Shown here: in pieces, positions 1-8,431 of the stretch
Position numbering within the stretch: the first letter of the stretch is position 1
Layout: each line of letters opens with the position of its first letter
The notes under the pieces: generated by a model
The model's input: the letters and a program-made list of their open reading frames with translations, nothing else
The model's database searches: none
Told to the model about the DNA's origin: nothing
Made by a program: the position numbers and the translations under genes
NCBI RefSeq assembly: GCF_000332475.2
Contig: NZ_AOGX02000015.1
Coordinates: 1 to 64,000, forward strand
DNA from: Leptospira yanagawae serovar Saopaulo str. Sao Paulo = ATCC 700523
GTDB lineage: Bacteria; Spirochaetota; Leptospiria; Leptospirales; Leptospiraceae
Length of the DNA: 64,000 nucleotides
Direction of reading: 5' to 3'

Positions 1-735
1 ATCCTTTTGGAATTTAGAAAGTTCATTCTTTAGTTCATTCAAATCTCTACAGAAGCTCAATTGCAAACATTCAGATCTTAACTTACCATTGAAGCTTTCA
101 ACGAATGCATTCTGAGTTGGTTTACCAAGGTCAATATAGGATATACCGATATTATTCTTTGATAACCAATTGATAAAAACTCTAGAAGTGAATTCAGGAC
201 CATTGTCAGTTACAAACGATTTTGGAAGCGCAGGCAATGATTCTAAGAATCGAATTAATCTTTCAGAAGAAATGGAATAGTCTGCTGATAAAACAACATT
301 TTCTCTTGTGCAAAGATCTACACCAGATAGAATTCTTGCCTTCCGACCATCTATTGTTCGCTCATGAAGAAAATCTATTGCCCAGACCTCATTCGGTTGA
401 GTTGGAATTGGAATAGGTGTACTATCAGCTAATTTCCGTTTCTTCCTTGGTTTTGTCCTTATTTTTAAGCCTTCTCGCGAGTATAATCTGTATACTTTTT
501 TATGATTGATTCTCCATCCAGCTTTACGCATGAATTTATAAATCATTCGATATCCTGCTCGCTTGCGTTTGAAGGCAAGTCTTCGGATTTCATTTACAAC
601 TATCTCATCTTCATTTTTCGGATTGAAGTAGTATGTAGACTTCGGAAAATCTAAGAGCTTCAGGCTTCGCCTTTTTGAAATACCTTCCTCGTTTAACAGA
701 TCGATCGCTCTTAATTTACTCGGTCTGTCTAAAAC
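1..735 (-). CDS. IS3-family transposase OrfB (DDE integrase core), partial
   Basis: The catalytic part of an IS3 transposase, read on the minus strand from the frameshift point at 735 to the window edge without a stop (about 245 residues seen). It begins with the HTH_21-type region (RRLAFKRKRAGYRMI) and then enters the rve core. The three catalytic acidic residues are visible: Asp in VWAIDFLHE, Asp in FVTDNGPEF and Glu in NAFVESFNGKLR. It has no obvious start of its own and is expected to be made as an OrfAB fusion by -1 frameshifting at the A AAA AAG heptamer (741-735). No internal stop or frameshift was found, so the element may be functional if its far end is intact. Confidence 0.88.
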
Positions 736-995
736 TTTTTTCCGAGTACGTTTTTAATTGCCTGTATTTCTAGAGCCATGTTTGCCACAATTTTCTTCAA
801 TTCTGAATTCTCTCGTTCAAGTTCTTTCATTTTTTGGATGTCACTTAATTCAAGACCTCCATATTGATTACGCCATCTATACAAAGTTTGCTCTGTAAAA
901 CCATATTTTCTTGATAATTCTTTGATCGTAACTCCAGATTCTGCTTCTTTTAGAATTTGGAATATCTTAGGTTCTTCTACTCTTTTCTTCGCCAT
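729..995 (-). CDS. IS3-family transposase OrfA (helix-turn-helix)
   Basis: An 88-residue DNA-binding subunit of the IS3 transposase. Residues 10-45 form a Tn3/IS3 OrfA HTH (KEAESGVTIKELSRKYG, then TEQTLYRWRNQYGG). Residues 50-80 look like a leucine-zipper coiled coil (MKELERENSELKKIVANMAL) used for multimerisation. The frame ends in GGA AAA AAG TTT TAG; the A AAA AAG slippery heptamer lies two codons before the stop and feeds the -1 frame into OrfB. Length and organisation are normal for the family, and the start codon is preceded by a purine-rich stretch. Confidence 0.9.
   Translation of the reverse strand: MAKKRVEEPKIFQILKEAESGVTIKELSRKYGFTEQTLYRWRNQYGGLELSDIQKMKELERENSELKKIVANMALEIQAIKNVLGKKF
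735..741 (-). promoter_or_regulatory. Programmed -1 frameshift heptamer (A AAA AAG)
   Basis: On the minus strand the OrfA frame reads GGA AAA AAG TTT TAG. The A_AAA_AAG heptamer is the canonical slippery site of IS3-family elements. Slipping back one base continues as GTT TTA GAC into the uninterrupted OrfB frame, which supports production of the OrfAB transposase. Confidence 0.8.
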
Positions 996-1028
996 GCTTT
1001 ACTCCTATTTATCGGAGGAAAACTAACT

Positions 1029-1061
1029 TATCAAGTGGTCCAATTTTTGGGGGGCAGGTCA
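1029..1061 (-). repeat. IS3-family terminal inverted repeat
   Basis: On the minus strand this 33-bp stretch starts with TGACCTGCCCCCC and carries GGACCACTTGATA at its inner end, matching the general form of IS3-family ends (TG at the tip, C-rich block, A-run). It ends one base from the ATG at 1063. The partner repeat is outside the window. Confidence 0.75.
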
Positions 1062-1062
1062 T

Positions 1063-2574
1063 ATGTCACAAGCTTCTATGAATGAAAATCGTTTTGTCCT
1101 CTCCGATTACTATGAAAAACAACTAAAAGATATTATCTTTCAAGGAGAGTTTCGAGCTGAAATATTTGCGACCAAGTTTCGGTTCTTTTTTCTTGGTATG
1201 ATCTTAATATTTGCTACCTTAGGATTGCTTGCTGGGCGCCCAATAATAGAGTTCTATTACCAGATATCTGCGCTTTTCATTCTAGTTGCATACAATATTT
1301 TCGTACTTTATTCATTACGTAAATCCGGAAAACATCTCAAGATATTTAAGTTTCTTTCTTCCTTTTTAGAAATATCACTTTTAACTTTTGTTGTCGGTTA
1401 TACAGCCCATGCACAAAAAAATCCCAGCTTAGTGTATGCGGCTCCGATGATCTATGTGTTTTTTATCCTGATTGCCTTAGCCTCTATACGTAATAGCTCA
1501 GAGACTATTGTTTTTGCGATTGCTGTATTAGTAGTCGAATATGCTTCCTTAGCAATATTTTTTTATCCAGAGATGAACGACTTAAACAAAAGACTAATTG
1601 GGTTATCAGATTATCTAAAACCAAATTTCTTAGAGGAAAATAGTTACTTTTTTATTGTAAGTGCAGTTCCTATGGGAATTTTCTTAATACTTTCTTATAT
1701 GATCATGACAGGTGGTTTGATTTTATATGCAATTCGAAACACTTCTCGAACGACAAAAGAACAAGCAGATTTAATCTTTAACACAGAAAAACAAGCAATT
1801 TTAGAAGAGAACATGCATCTTGGAATGGAATTAGAAGTCGCTAGGCAAATACAAGCGATGGTTCTACCGAAAAAAGCTGAATTAAACAAAATCAAAGTAT
1901 TAGAAATATCTGCCCGAATGGATGCTGCAAATAAAGTTGGAGGAGATTACTATGACGTAATTCACCACGAAGATGGAACAGTTTACATTGGAATCGGAGA
2001 CGTCACAGACCATGGACTAGCGTCAGGTGTTGTGATGCTCATGACACAATCTGCCTTCATCACAACATTACGTTCGAAGGTGATTTCCTTACGTGAATCC
2101 CTTCGTTCGATCAACTCCATTTTATTTTCCAACATCCATGTAAGGATGAATGACATCCGGAATTTAACACTTTCTCTCTTTTCTTATAAAAATGGAGTGT
2201 TTACCACTGCTGGCCAACACGAAACCATCATGGTGTACCGCCATGCCTCTAGAAAAACAGAAATCATTGATACAGTCGACAATGGTATGTTAGTTGGTCT
2301 TACCGAATCAATTGATGAATTCATCCACGAAAAACCTATTCCATTGCAACCCAAAGACATCATCTTACTTTATACAGATGGTGCCACAGAAGCAGAAAAT
2401 CCCAAACGAGAACAGTTTGGCTCTCATAGGCTGATCGAATCTTTGGAACGTCATGCTGACCTTCCCACCACTGATGAAATATTATCTGCCATTTTCCAAG
2501 ACATCTATGTCTTTATCGATGGTATGGATGTGTATGATGACATTACCATTATGATCATGAGGAAACGTGGTTAG
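1063..2574 (+). CDS. Membrane-bound SpoIIE/RsbU-type PP2C serine phosphatase
   Basis: 503 residues. The N-terminal half (about 40-225) has roughly six hydrophobic segments and is a probable membrane sensor. A short helical linker (LGMELEVARQIQAMVLPKK, about 260-280), typical of RsbU/SpoIIE proteins, leads to a PP2C domain (about 285-500) with the metal-binding motifs VGGDYYDV, GIGDVTDHG and LYTDGATEAENP. It should dephosphorylate a STAS-type anti-sigma antagonist; one such protein is encoded at 37246-37590. The cyclase gene follows 8 bp downstream, suggesting co-transcription. The ATG lies immediately after an IS end and has no Shine-Dalgarno sequence, only IS sequence. The native start may have been upstream, or translation may begin at the Met 6 codons later. 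Confidence 0.88.
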   Translation: MSQASMNENRFVLSDYYEKQLKDIIFQGEFRAEIFATKFRFFFLGMILIFATLGLLAGRPIIEFYYQISALFILVAYNIFVLYSLRKSGKHLKIFKFLSSFLEISLLTFVVGYTAHAQKNPSLVYAAPMIYVFFILIALASIRNSSETIVFAIAVLVVEYASLAIFFYPEMNDLNKRLIGLSDYLKPNFLEENSYFFIVSAVPMGIFLILSYMIMTGGLILYAIRNTSRTTKEQADLIFNTEKQAILEENMHLGMELEVARQIQAMVLPKKAELNKIKVLEISARMDAANKVGGDYYDVIHHEDGTVYIGIGDVTDHGLASGVVMLMTQSAFITTLRSKVISLRESLRSINSILFSNIHVRMNDIRNLTLSLFSYKNGVFTTAGQHETIMVYRHASRKTEIIDTVDNGMLVGLTESIDEFIHEKPIPLQPKDIILLYTDGATEAENPKREQFGSHRLIESLERHADLPTTDEILSAIFQDIYVFIDGMDVYDDITIMIMRKRG

Positions 2575-2582
2575 GGTTTTTT

Positions 2583-3518
2583 ATGGACAATGAAAAGGTA
2601 TTGGAAGAGGAAAGAGCCAAATACGCTGAATTGGAAGTCCTTTACCAAAACATCATTGACCACTCTACCGAAATTGAGAACGAACTCTTAGAAAATAACA
2701 AAAAGATCCAAATGTATTTGGATCGAATGCGACGCTATCTCTCCCCACAGTTGTATGAAATGATCACTGGTGCGGAAGTAGAAACTTCTATCTCCCACCA
2801 AAGGCGTAAACTCACAATCTTTTTTTCAGACATTGTTGGTTTTACGACGATCACAGATTCCATAGAACCTGAAATCCTTTCCGATTGTCTCAACCAGTAT
2901 TTGGATGTCATGTCAAGTATTGCGATCAAATACGGTGGAACCATCGACAAATTCATTGGTGATGCCATTATGATTTTTTTTGGGGCACCAAGTTTTGAAA
3001 ACGACAAAGCTCATGCCTTAAACTGTGTAAAGATGGCAATTGAAATGCGAGACAGTTTACCTGCGTTAGCTGAATATTGGAGAAAGTCAGGTATCAATCA
3101 CAACCTAACTTGTCGAATAGGAATCAACACTGGTTATGTGACAGTTGGAAACTTTGGAACCAATGAACGAATGGATTACACGATCATCGGTGGCCCTGTG
3201 AATGTGGCTTCAAGGTTGGAAACTGTCGCAAACGCTGGAGAAATTCTCATATCCAACGCAACCAAATCCTTGGTAGACGAATATGTAAATACAGTTCCCA
3301 AAGGGGAAATCCTTGTCAAAGGGGTACACACTCCCATCGAAACATTCCAAGTGATTGGAGTAAAGAATGACCAAGAGAAAAAGGAAAATCCATTTCTGAA
3401 ATTTGATGGAGATGGTTTCCTTTTAAAACCCCTCCACTTCGACAAACTTAGCACAAACCCCGAAGAACGCCGATTAATGCAAAATGCATTAGAAAAAGCG
3501 CTTGCGGCATTGAAGTAG
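2583..3518 (+). CDS. Soluble class III adenylate/guanylate cyclase
   Basis: 311 residues that make a cyclic nucleotide from ATP or GTP. Residues 1-40 are a charged coiled coil (EEERAKYAELEVLYQNII), followed by a short linker and a class III catalytic domain at about 75-270. Both metal-binding aspartates are visible (FFSDIVGFTT near residue 83, FIGDAIMIFFGAP near residue 127), as is the transition-state region GPVNVASRLE. No membrane segment is present. It follows the SpoIIE phosphatase by 8 bp, so sensing by that membrane protein and cyclic nucleotide production may be coupled. Substrate specificity cannot be settled by eye. Confidence 0.9.
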   Translation: MDNEKVLEEERAKYAELEVLYQNIIDHSTEIENELLENNKKIQMYLDRMRRYLSPQLYEMITGAEVETSISHQRRKLTIFFSDIVGFTTITDSIEPEILSDCLNQYLDVMSSIAIKYGGTIDKFIGDAIMIFFGAPSFENDKAHALNCVKMAIEMRDSLPALAEYWRKSGINHNLTCRIGINTGYVTVGNFGTNERMDYTIIGGPVNVASRLETVANAGEILISNATKSLVDEYVNTVPKGEILVKGVHTPIETFQVIGVKNDQEKKENPFLKFDGDGFLLKPLHFDKLSTNPEERRLMQNALEKALAALK

Positions 3519-3549
3519 TTTCGCTACATTCTTTAGTTGAACTACGAAT

Positions 3550-4134
3550 ATGCGAAAATACGGCAATCTAACACACACAGCTTTCTCAGAACAAAAGCCA
3601 GAATCCATCATCGAAATCCATTTGAAACCTTTGGATTTGATGCGGTACTGGCGCCGTATTGGAATATTATCAGATTTTATTGGTTATTTTTATGGGTTTT
3701 CTTTTTTACCCGATGTTCCAAGCGATTCAATGGACATGAAAAATTCAGAGATCGTAAATTCGATCTCCACAGTATTCAACGAACTTTTAGAAAATGCCGC
3801 AAAATATTCTTATGACAAAAAAGCCGATATCGAAATATCACTCATCCACCGCGGCCAATCGTTTGAAATGTTAGTGAGAAACAAAACAAATGAATCCAAT
3901 GTTTCAGCTTATGAAGCGAGTCTAAAAGAAATATTTTCTGCCAAAGATTTGGAAAAACTTTACTTTGATAAAATTGAATCCAATGACCCAAACTCGAATC
4001 GATCAGGAATTGGTTTGATTATGGTGTTAAAGGATTACCCTGTGGAGATGGAAGTAACGTTAGAAACAGAAGGTGAACACACCATTATCACTAGTCGCAT
4101 CATCTATTTTACAGACGTGTCCCTTCGATCATAA
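3550..4134 (+). CDS. Histidine-kinase-like ATPase (anti-sigma/partner-switch type)
   Basis: 194 residues. The central part carries an N-box of the GHKL ATPase fold (FNELLENAAKYSYDKKADIE, about 75-95) and a late G-box-like segment (NSNRSGIGLIMVLKD, about 155-170). There is no dimerisation or receiver domain, which fits SpoIIAB/RsbW-like ATPases rather than a classical sensor kinase. It sits 31 bp after the cyclase gene and completes a trio with the SpoIIE phosphatase. No good Shine-Dalgarno precedes the ATG at 3550. The 3' end overlaps the convergent TetR gene by 26 bp. A kinase for STAS proteins is plausible but inferred. Confidence 0.72.
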   Translation: MRKYGNLTHTAFSEQKPESIIEIHLKPLDLMRYWRRIGILSDFIGYFYGFSFLPDVPSDSMDMKNSEIVNSISTVFNELLENAAKYSYDKKADIEISLIHRGQSFEMLVRNKTNESNVSAYEASLKEIFSAKDLEKLYFDKIESNDPNSNRSGIGLIMVLKDYPVEMEVTLETEGEHTIITSRIIYFTDVSLRS

Positions 4135-4831
4135 TCTCTAAGATTTGTAATACTTCTTTTTGAAAGGATTCTTTTTCTCCTTCAGAGGATTGTATGGATT
4201 TCCATTTGCGTTCATTCAGTACGGCAAAACCATGCACCCCACTCCAAAAACTCATCATAAGTGTTGCCGTAGGCACCGATTTTTTTAAAACCAATTGGTT
4301 TTGTCCATATTCTACAATCCGAAACATTCCCATATAAGCATCGTTTCCGTATTCCCTTAATTCATCCGAGATAGGATCACCTGAAACATAAATTTCTCCA
4401 CCAAACATAAGTTCGGTTCTTCTTGGATTTTTGAGTAATAAGTAAATGTATTCTTCACCCGCTTTTCGGATTTTTTCCAATGGGTCTTCAGAATGTTCCC
4501 AAGCACGTTTCATGGCACCTGCCAATTCTCGAAAGCCTTCTGCCACGAGTGCTTGGAGGAGGTCCATTTTTTTTGGGAAATGCCGGTAGGGAGCTGTGTG
4601 GCTCACACCGAGGTCCTTTGCAATGTCCCTAAGACTCAAAGAAGAAACCCCAGTTTTCTCCAGTACATGACGTGAGTGTTCTAAAACATCCTCTCGCAGA
4701 TTCCCGTGGTGGTAACTAGAGGGTTCCACTAGGTCTTTGGGTTTGCCGGATGTGGATTTTGATGATTGGTCCGATGGTTTTTTACTGGGGCTTAGGATTT
4801 TGGGGACTGATTGTTTTTTGGATGGTTTCAT
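4109..4831 (-). CDS. TetR/AcrR-family transcriptional regulator
   Basis: 240 residues. A Lys/Ser/Pro-rich N-terminal extension of about 40 residues is followed by the TetR DNA-binding domain (YHHGNLREDVLEHSRHVLEK, then SLSLRDIAKDLGVSHTAPYR, about 42-90). The C-terminal ligand domain resembles the WHG class (RTELMFGGEIYVSG, then MSFWSGVHGFAVL). It is divergent from the membrane protein gene at 4898, and the 66-bp gap contains inverted repeats, so it probably represses that operon and itself. Its 3' end overlaps that of the ATPase gene by 26 bp. Confidence 0.9.
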   Translation of the reverse strand: MKPSKKQSVPKILSPSKKPSDQSSKSTSGKPKDLVEPSSYHHGNLREDVLEHSRHVLEKTGVSSLSLRDIAKDLGVSHTAPYRHFPKKMDLLQALVAEGFRELAGAMKRAWEHSEDPLEKIRKAGEEYIYLLLKNPRRTELMFGGEIYVSGDPISDELREYGNDAYMGMFRIVEYGQNQLVLKKSVPTATLMMSFWSGVHGFAVLNERKWKSIQSSEGEKESFQKEVLQILEIMIEGTRL

Positions 4832-4845
4832 AAAATGTTTACAAT

Positions 4846-4895
4846 GTATACTTTTTATGTTGACAGAGTATACTTATTTGTTTACGCTGTCAACA
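4846..4895. promoter_or_regulatory. Palindromic operator/promoter region between TetR and its divergent operon
   Basis: The short divergent gap holds two GTATAC palindromes (4846-4851 and 4868-4873), 22 bp apart. It also holds a perfect 9-bp inverted repeat, TGTTGACAG (4858-4866) with CTGTCAACA (4887-4895). Each arm contains TTGACA, a -35-like hexamer, one on each strand. The layout fits a divergent promoter covered by a TetR operator. Which repeat is bound is not known. Confidence 0.6.
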
Positions 4896-4897
4896 TT

Positions 4898-5821
4898 ATG
4901 AAATACGCCGACTTCAAAAAACAACCACTTTTTTGGAATGGAATCGCGATGGCAGTACTCACGATATCCATGATTCCCTTAGTTTTTCTAGATACAAGAA
5001 CCCTTTTAGGAGTGAATCTCTGGATCAAACCGATTAAGTTCACCATTTCTTTGGGTGTGTATTCCCTATCCACTGTGTGGATTTTGGAACGGTTTTTAGC
5101 AGATTGGCGGTTCAATCGGAAAACACAAATCGCACTCACCATCACCTCTGTGATTGAAATTGTTCTTATCACATACCAAGCGGCAAAGGGTGAAGCTAGC
5201 CATTTTAATGTCTCTACTACTTGGAACCAAATTGTGTTTTCCGTCATGGGAACGAGTATCTCCATTTTTTGGTTATTCCACTTAGGAATGATTTTCCCAA
5301 TTTTAAAAGAAAAAGGAATCTCACAATCTGCACGAGAAAGTTTACTTTGGGGACTATCGATCGCAGGGTTTGGAATGATCATCGGATTTTTTATGACACA
5401 ACCTCGTCCCGAACAATTGGAACTAATGAAACAAGGGATATTCCAAACAAGTGGATCTCACTCCTTTGGAACTGGAGACCCAGGACCAGGCATTACATTT
5501 TTTGGATGGAGTACTGTGATTGGGGATATGAGAGTTCCTCATTTTTTTGGAATGCATGTGATGCAGGTATTTTTTGTGATCGCAGCATCTCTCTTCCATA
5601 AAAAAGAAACAAAGGAACAAGTTTTATTATTACGTTTTATGGGTGTGTTACTTTTTTCACTCATCATCGTGATGGTGATCCAAACTCTTTTGGGACAATC
5701 CATATTTTCGTTCCAACCATTATTTACGGGAGTTTACGGACTTCATCTCCTACTCCTTTTGTCTTTAGCTTTACGCCTTTTCTTTTTTCCTAAATTTTCG
5801 AATACAAAGGTAACTATATGA
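4898..5821 (+). CDS. Conserved multi-pass membrane protein, function unknown
   Basis: About 307 residues from the ATG at 4898. The frame is open further upstream, but this start leaves the operator region intact and begins MKYADFKKQPLFWNG. About eight hydrophobic helices are visible. Conserved-looking polar motifs are LWIKPIKFTIS, AAKGEASHFNVST, GTGDPGPGITFFGWSTV and HFFGMHVMQV; the His and Gly-rich ones recur in a widespread family of uncharacterised membrane proteins. It overlaps the following ABA4-like gene by 4 bp (ATGA), so the two are translationally coupled. It is likely controlled by the divergent TetR protein. Confidence 0.75.
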   Translation: MKYADFKKQPLFWNGIAMAVLTISMIPLVFLDTRTLLGVNLWIKPIKFTISLGVYSLSTVWILERFLADWRFNRKTQIALTITSVIEIVLITYQAAKGEASHFNVSTTWNQIVFSVMGTSISIFWLFHLGMIFPILKEKGISQSARESLLWGLSIAGFGMIIGFFMTQPRPEQLELMKQGIFQTSGSHSFGTGDPGPGITFFGWSTVIGDMRVPHFFGMHVMQVFFVIAASLFHKKETKEQVLLLRFMGVLLFSLIIVMVIQTLLGQSIFSFQPLFTGVYGLHLLLLLSLALRLFFFPKFSNTKVTI

Positions 5822-6243
5822 ATCCATCTCTCGTTTTTACAATTGCCAATTCACTCACACTTGTTGCTTGGCTAGTTTTGCTTCTTTCACCAAATCAAAA
5901 TAAGGTGATTCCCTATTTAAGGATTTTGGTCTCCGGATTATTCCTAGGTGGACTGTACATCCTTTCCTTATCGATTGGATTTGGAAATGCAGAAGGAAAT
6001 TTTTCCAGTTTACAATCTGTTCGATCTTTGTTTCAGAATGATGAATTTTTGTTAGCTGGTTGGGTGCACTACCTTTCCTTTGATTTGTTTTTGGGAACTT
6101 GGGAAGCAGAAGATGGAAAAACAAACGGAATCCATAGATTGGTATTGGTTCCAATCCATGGACTTACGTTTTATTATGGGCCTGTTGGACTTGTTTTGTA
6201 TTTTATCGTCCGAAGTTTTAAAACTAAACGTATTGGTTTTTAA
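5818..6243 (+). CDS. ABA4-like (DUF4281) membrane protein
   Basis: 141 residues with four hydrophobic segments. The motif WVHYLSFDLFLGTWEAEDG (about 81-99), followed by a Pro-containing helix and FYYGPVGLVLYFIVR, is the signature of the DUF4281/ABA4-like family. That family is named for a plant protein needed for neoxanthin synthesis and is also found in bacteria. No enzymatic role can be assigned here. It begins within the stop region of the upstream membrane protein gene (ATGA overlap), implying a joint function. Its end overlaps the convergent ankyrin gene by 4 bp. Confidence 0.8.
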   Translation: MNPSLVFTIANSLTLVAWLVLLLSPNQNKVIPYLRILVSGLFLGGLYILSLSIGFGNAEGNFSSLQSVRSLFQNDEFLLAGWVHYLSFDLFLGTWEAEDGKTNGIHRLVLVPIHGLTFYYGPVGLVLYFIVRSFKTKRIGF

Positions 6244-7880
6244 CCACCGTACACATCTAAGAGAGAAAGGACCCTTTGGTACCGGTTCTTTTTCTCTTCA
6301 TCTGCTTCTAAATCTGCAATTTCTAAATTTTCGAAAGCCAAGTCTCGGCCTGTTTTATCATCCAATGTTTTCGCATTTGCCTTTGCACCCGACTCCAATA
6401 ACAAAGCCAAAACTGAGGAATTTCCAAATTTACAGGCTTCGTGTAAAGCAGTACTTCCATTTTGGTCACCTATGTGGATGTCGACACCTGCTTGGATGAG
6501 TCGTTTTGCCAAACTCGGTTCCCCAAATACAGAACACCAATGCAGAGGTGACATTCCATTAATGGATTGTAAGTTTACCTTAGCTCCACGTCGGATCAGT
6601 TCATCCATCAAATTGGTTTTTTCTTGTAAACGTAGGATATTGTCTTGGCATAATTTAAAAATAGCAGTTTCGCCATTTGCATCTACGATATTGGGATCAG
6701 CACCTCTTTCCAATAATCGCATACAAGATTTGTACTTGGAGCGAACAAATGCTTCTTGTAAAAGAGTGAAACCTAATGGGTTACGGATCGAATCTTTGAT
6801 GATATAATCCAATGATCCTACAGAACGAACAAAGGAATCCAAAAGATACACATCATCATCTTCTAACCAATCTAAGGTTTTGTCATCGTTTTTAGTTTCT
6901 AATTGACTCCCTAAATGTTTTTGGTATTCCTCTGGAAATTTTGTTTTAAGAAGAGGAATGAAAATGGGTTCTTTTTCAGAATGGCATACAACATCATGGA
7001 TGATATGCCAATGATCAGAGTTTGGTGTTAATTGATTTGAAATTAGAAATATAAAACTTTCATTGAGTTTTCGTTGCGTGAGTTGGAAGATCGCTTGGAT
7101 ATTCCCTTCTTTAAAATGGACTTCCGAAACAGTGGTTTGGTTTTCGGGCCAGTGGTACATAACAAGCGATAAAAGTTCTGCTTTTTCTTTTTCGCTGAGA
7201 GTTGGAAAATGTTTTTGTAAGGACAAAATATTTCCAGACAAAACATAAATTTTTGCCGCTAAAAAACTGGTGATGAAATCAGGTAATTCTTTGTTTGCCA
7301 CTCCATATTCATCAAATTGAATTTTATAGATATGTGTCGCAGTAAAACTACCATGTAAAAATGTATTCCACTCGTCCGAAATCGCAAGATACAATTTTCC
7401 ATTCACCAACACATGATCATAGTCAGTAACAGTCAAAGATAAACGAACCGGTGCTTTATTCACATTATGATTGATGATGATACTCAAATTTTTGGAAGGT
7501 TGATCAGCAGTTACATCGTAATCAAAATTTTTTAGCCTAACAATTTCAGGAAGTCCTGAAATTGAAATGCGAACATCGTGATCGTTTCCTTCTTCATCTT
7601 TCAAAAAAACGAGTTCTTCATTGGACCATTCCGAAATAAAATTAGATGTATAACGTCCAAAAATTTGACCTTGTAAGTTGTGATTGGGTATTTGGCCAAG
7701 AAAATTTAGATCAAATAACACGAGTGAGTCGGATCTTTCTCCCGTTTTGATCTTTCGAAAATCGAAATGATTCCAAATGGAACATTTTTTACATCGGTAC
7801 TTTCCTTTTTTGCCCTCCAGTTTGGATGAGGAGATGGAATGACCACTGAGACAGTTGGAGCAGGATAAAATCGTTTTCAT
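6240..7880 (-). CDS. Zinc-ribbon and ankyrin-repeat protein
   Basis: 546 residues. The N-terminus has a zinc-ribbon-like pair (CSNC at 7-10, CKKC at about 30-33) similar to MJ0042-type fingers. A long middle part (about 50-360) has no recognised domain. The C-terminus (about 365-540) has four to five ankyrin repeats, for example GFTLLQEAFVRSKYKSCMRL, SPLHWCSVFGEPSLAKRLIQ and STALHEACKFGNSSVLALLL. No signal peptide or membrane helix is present, so it is probably cytoplasmic and protein-binding. It is transcribed alone, divergent from the SDR remnant. Confidence 0.82.
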   Translation of the reverse strand: MKTILSCSNCLSGHSISSSKLEGKKGKYRCKKCSIWNHFDFRKIKTGERSDSLVLFDLNFLGQIPNHNLQGQIFGRYTSNFISEWSNEELVFLKDEEGNDHDVRISISGLPEIVRLKNFDYDVTADQPSKNLSIIINHNVNKAPVRLSLTVTDYDHVLVNGKLYLAISDEWNTFLHGSFTATHIYKIQFDEYGVANKELPDFITSFLAAKIYVLSGNILSLQKHFPTLSEKEKAELLSLVMYHWPENQTTVSEVHFKEGNIQAIFQLTQRKLNESFIFLISNQLTPNSDHWHIIHDVVCHSEKEPIFIPLLKTKFPEEYQKHLGSQLETKNDDKTLDWLEDDDVYLLDSFVRSVGSLDYIIKDSIRNPLGFTLLQEAFVRSKYKSCMRLLERGADPNIVDANGETAIFKLCQDNILRLQEKTNLMDELIRRGAKVNLQSINGMSPLHWCSVFGEPSLAKRLIQAGVDIHIGDQNGSTALHEACKFGNSSVLALLLESGAKANAKTLDDKTGRDLAFENLEIADLEADEEKKNRYQRVLSLLDVYGG

Positions 7881-7957
7881 ATTTCGCTTGTTCCGATATA
7901 GAATCTAAGAGACTTTACCATGATCAATCGAAAATTAAAACCTTCAGGTAGGGATTC

Positions 7958-8404
7958 ATGGGACAAAATCAATATTTACTGATCGGAGGTTCGGGGGAAG
8001 CAGGCCAAAGTGCCATCTCTACCATCAGGTCATTCGACCCCAATTCCTATATCATCTCTACCACTACGACAAAAGAACCAGTGTCGAATTCTGACCTAAC
8101 TTTATTTGGCAAACGTGCGGACAATGGACTCACAGATGCCATCATCGAAGATGTAACGAAAGAGGGTCGCTCACTGATTTTCCAAGCCCTGATTTACACA
8201 CCAGCTCTCGGTGAAGTGGGATTCCCCATTGAAGAAAGTACAAATTGATGAAACACTTGGAATTTGTTTAGATCCTATTCTCAGTTTGGAAAAACGATTA
8301 CAACCAAAACTCACTGTCGCCTATTCAGCGTTTGGGTGCTTGGCGATTGGACTTGGGAAGAATCAGAACTACCCCATTTGCCAAACTGGTTCCAACAATT
8401 TTAG
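7958..8404 (+). pseudogene. Frameshifted short-chain dehydrogenase (SDR) remnant
   Basis: The first frame (7958-8248) starts with a Rossmann-like Gly motif (YLLIGGSGEAGQSAI) and ends early at IEESTN. Similarity to a coding sequence then continues in the next frame as IDETLGICLDPILSLEKRL and LTVAYSAF to about 8330. It then appears to shift again into a frame reading VLGDWTWEESELPHLPNWF before a TAG at 8402-8404. Two shifts in about 450 bp, plus a length far below a complete SDR (about 250 residues), indicate a decayed and probably internally deleted gene. A sequencing error could explain one shift but not the missing middle. Confidence 0.65.
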
Positions 8405-8431
8405 TTGATTAAAAAAGAAGGGAAACTAAAT

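Larger units (their letters stand above)
1..1061 (-). mobile_element. IS3-family insertion sequence, partial (continues beyond left edge)
   Basis: The minus strand carries two overlapping transposase frames (orfA 729-995, orfB from 735 to the edge) followed outward by a terminal inverted repeat at about 1029-1061. Read on the minus strand the repeat starts TGACCTGCCCCCC and continues through an A-run into a GGACCACTTG block, a typical IS3-family end. The left end in element orientation is therefore complete, while the far end lies outside the window. The terminal A of the repeat is at 1061, one base before the ATG of the next gene. Target duplication cannot be assessed because the other junction is missing. 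Confidence 0.9.

Noticed and set aside
1..735. OrfB as a decayed transposase
   Set aside because: All codons to the edge were read without a stop, and the three catalytic acidic residues are present.
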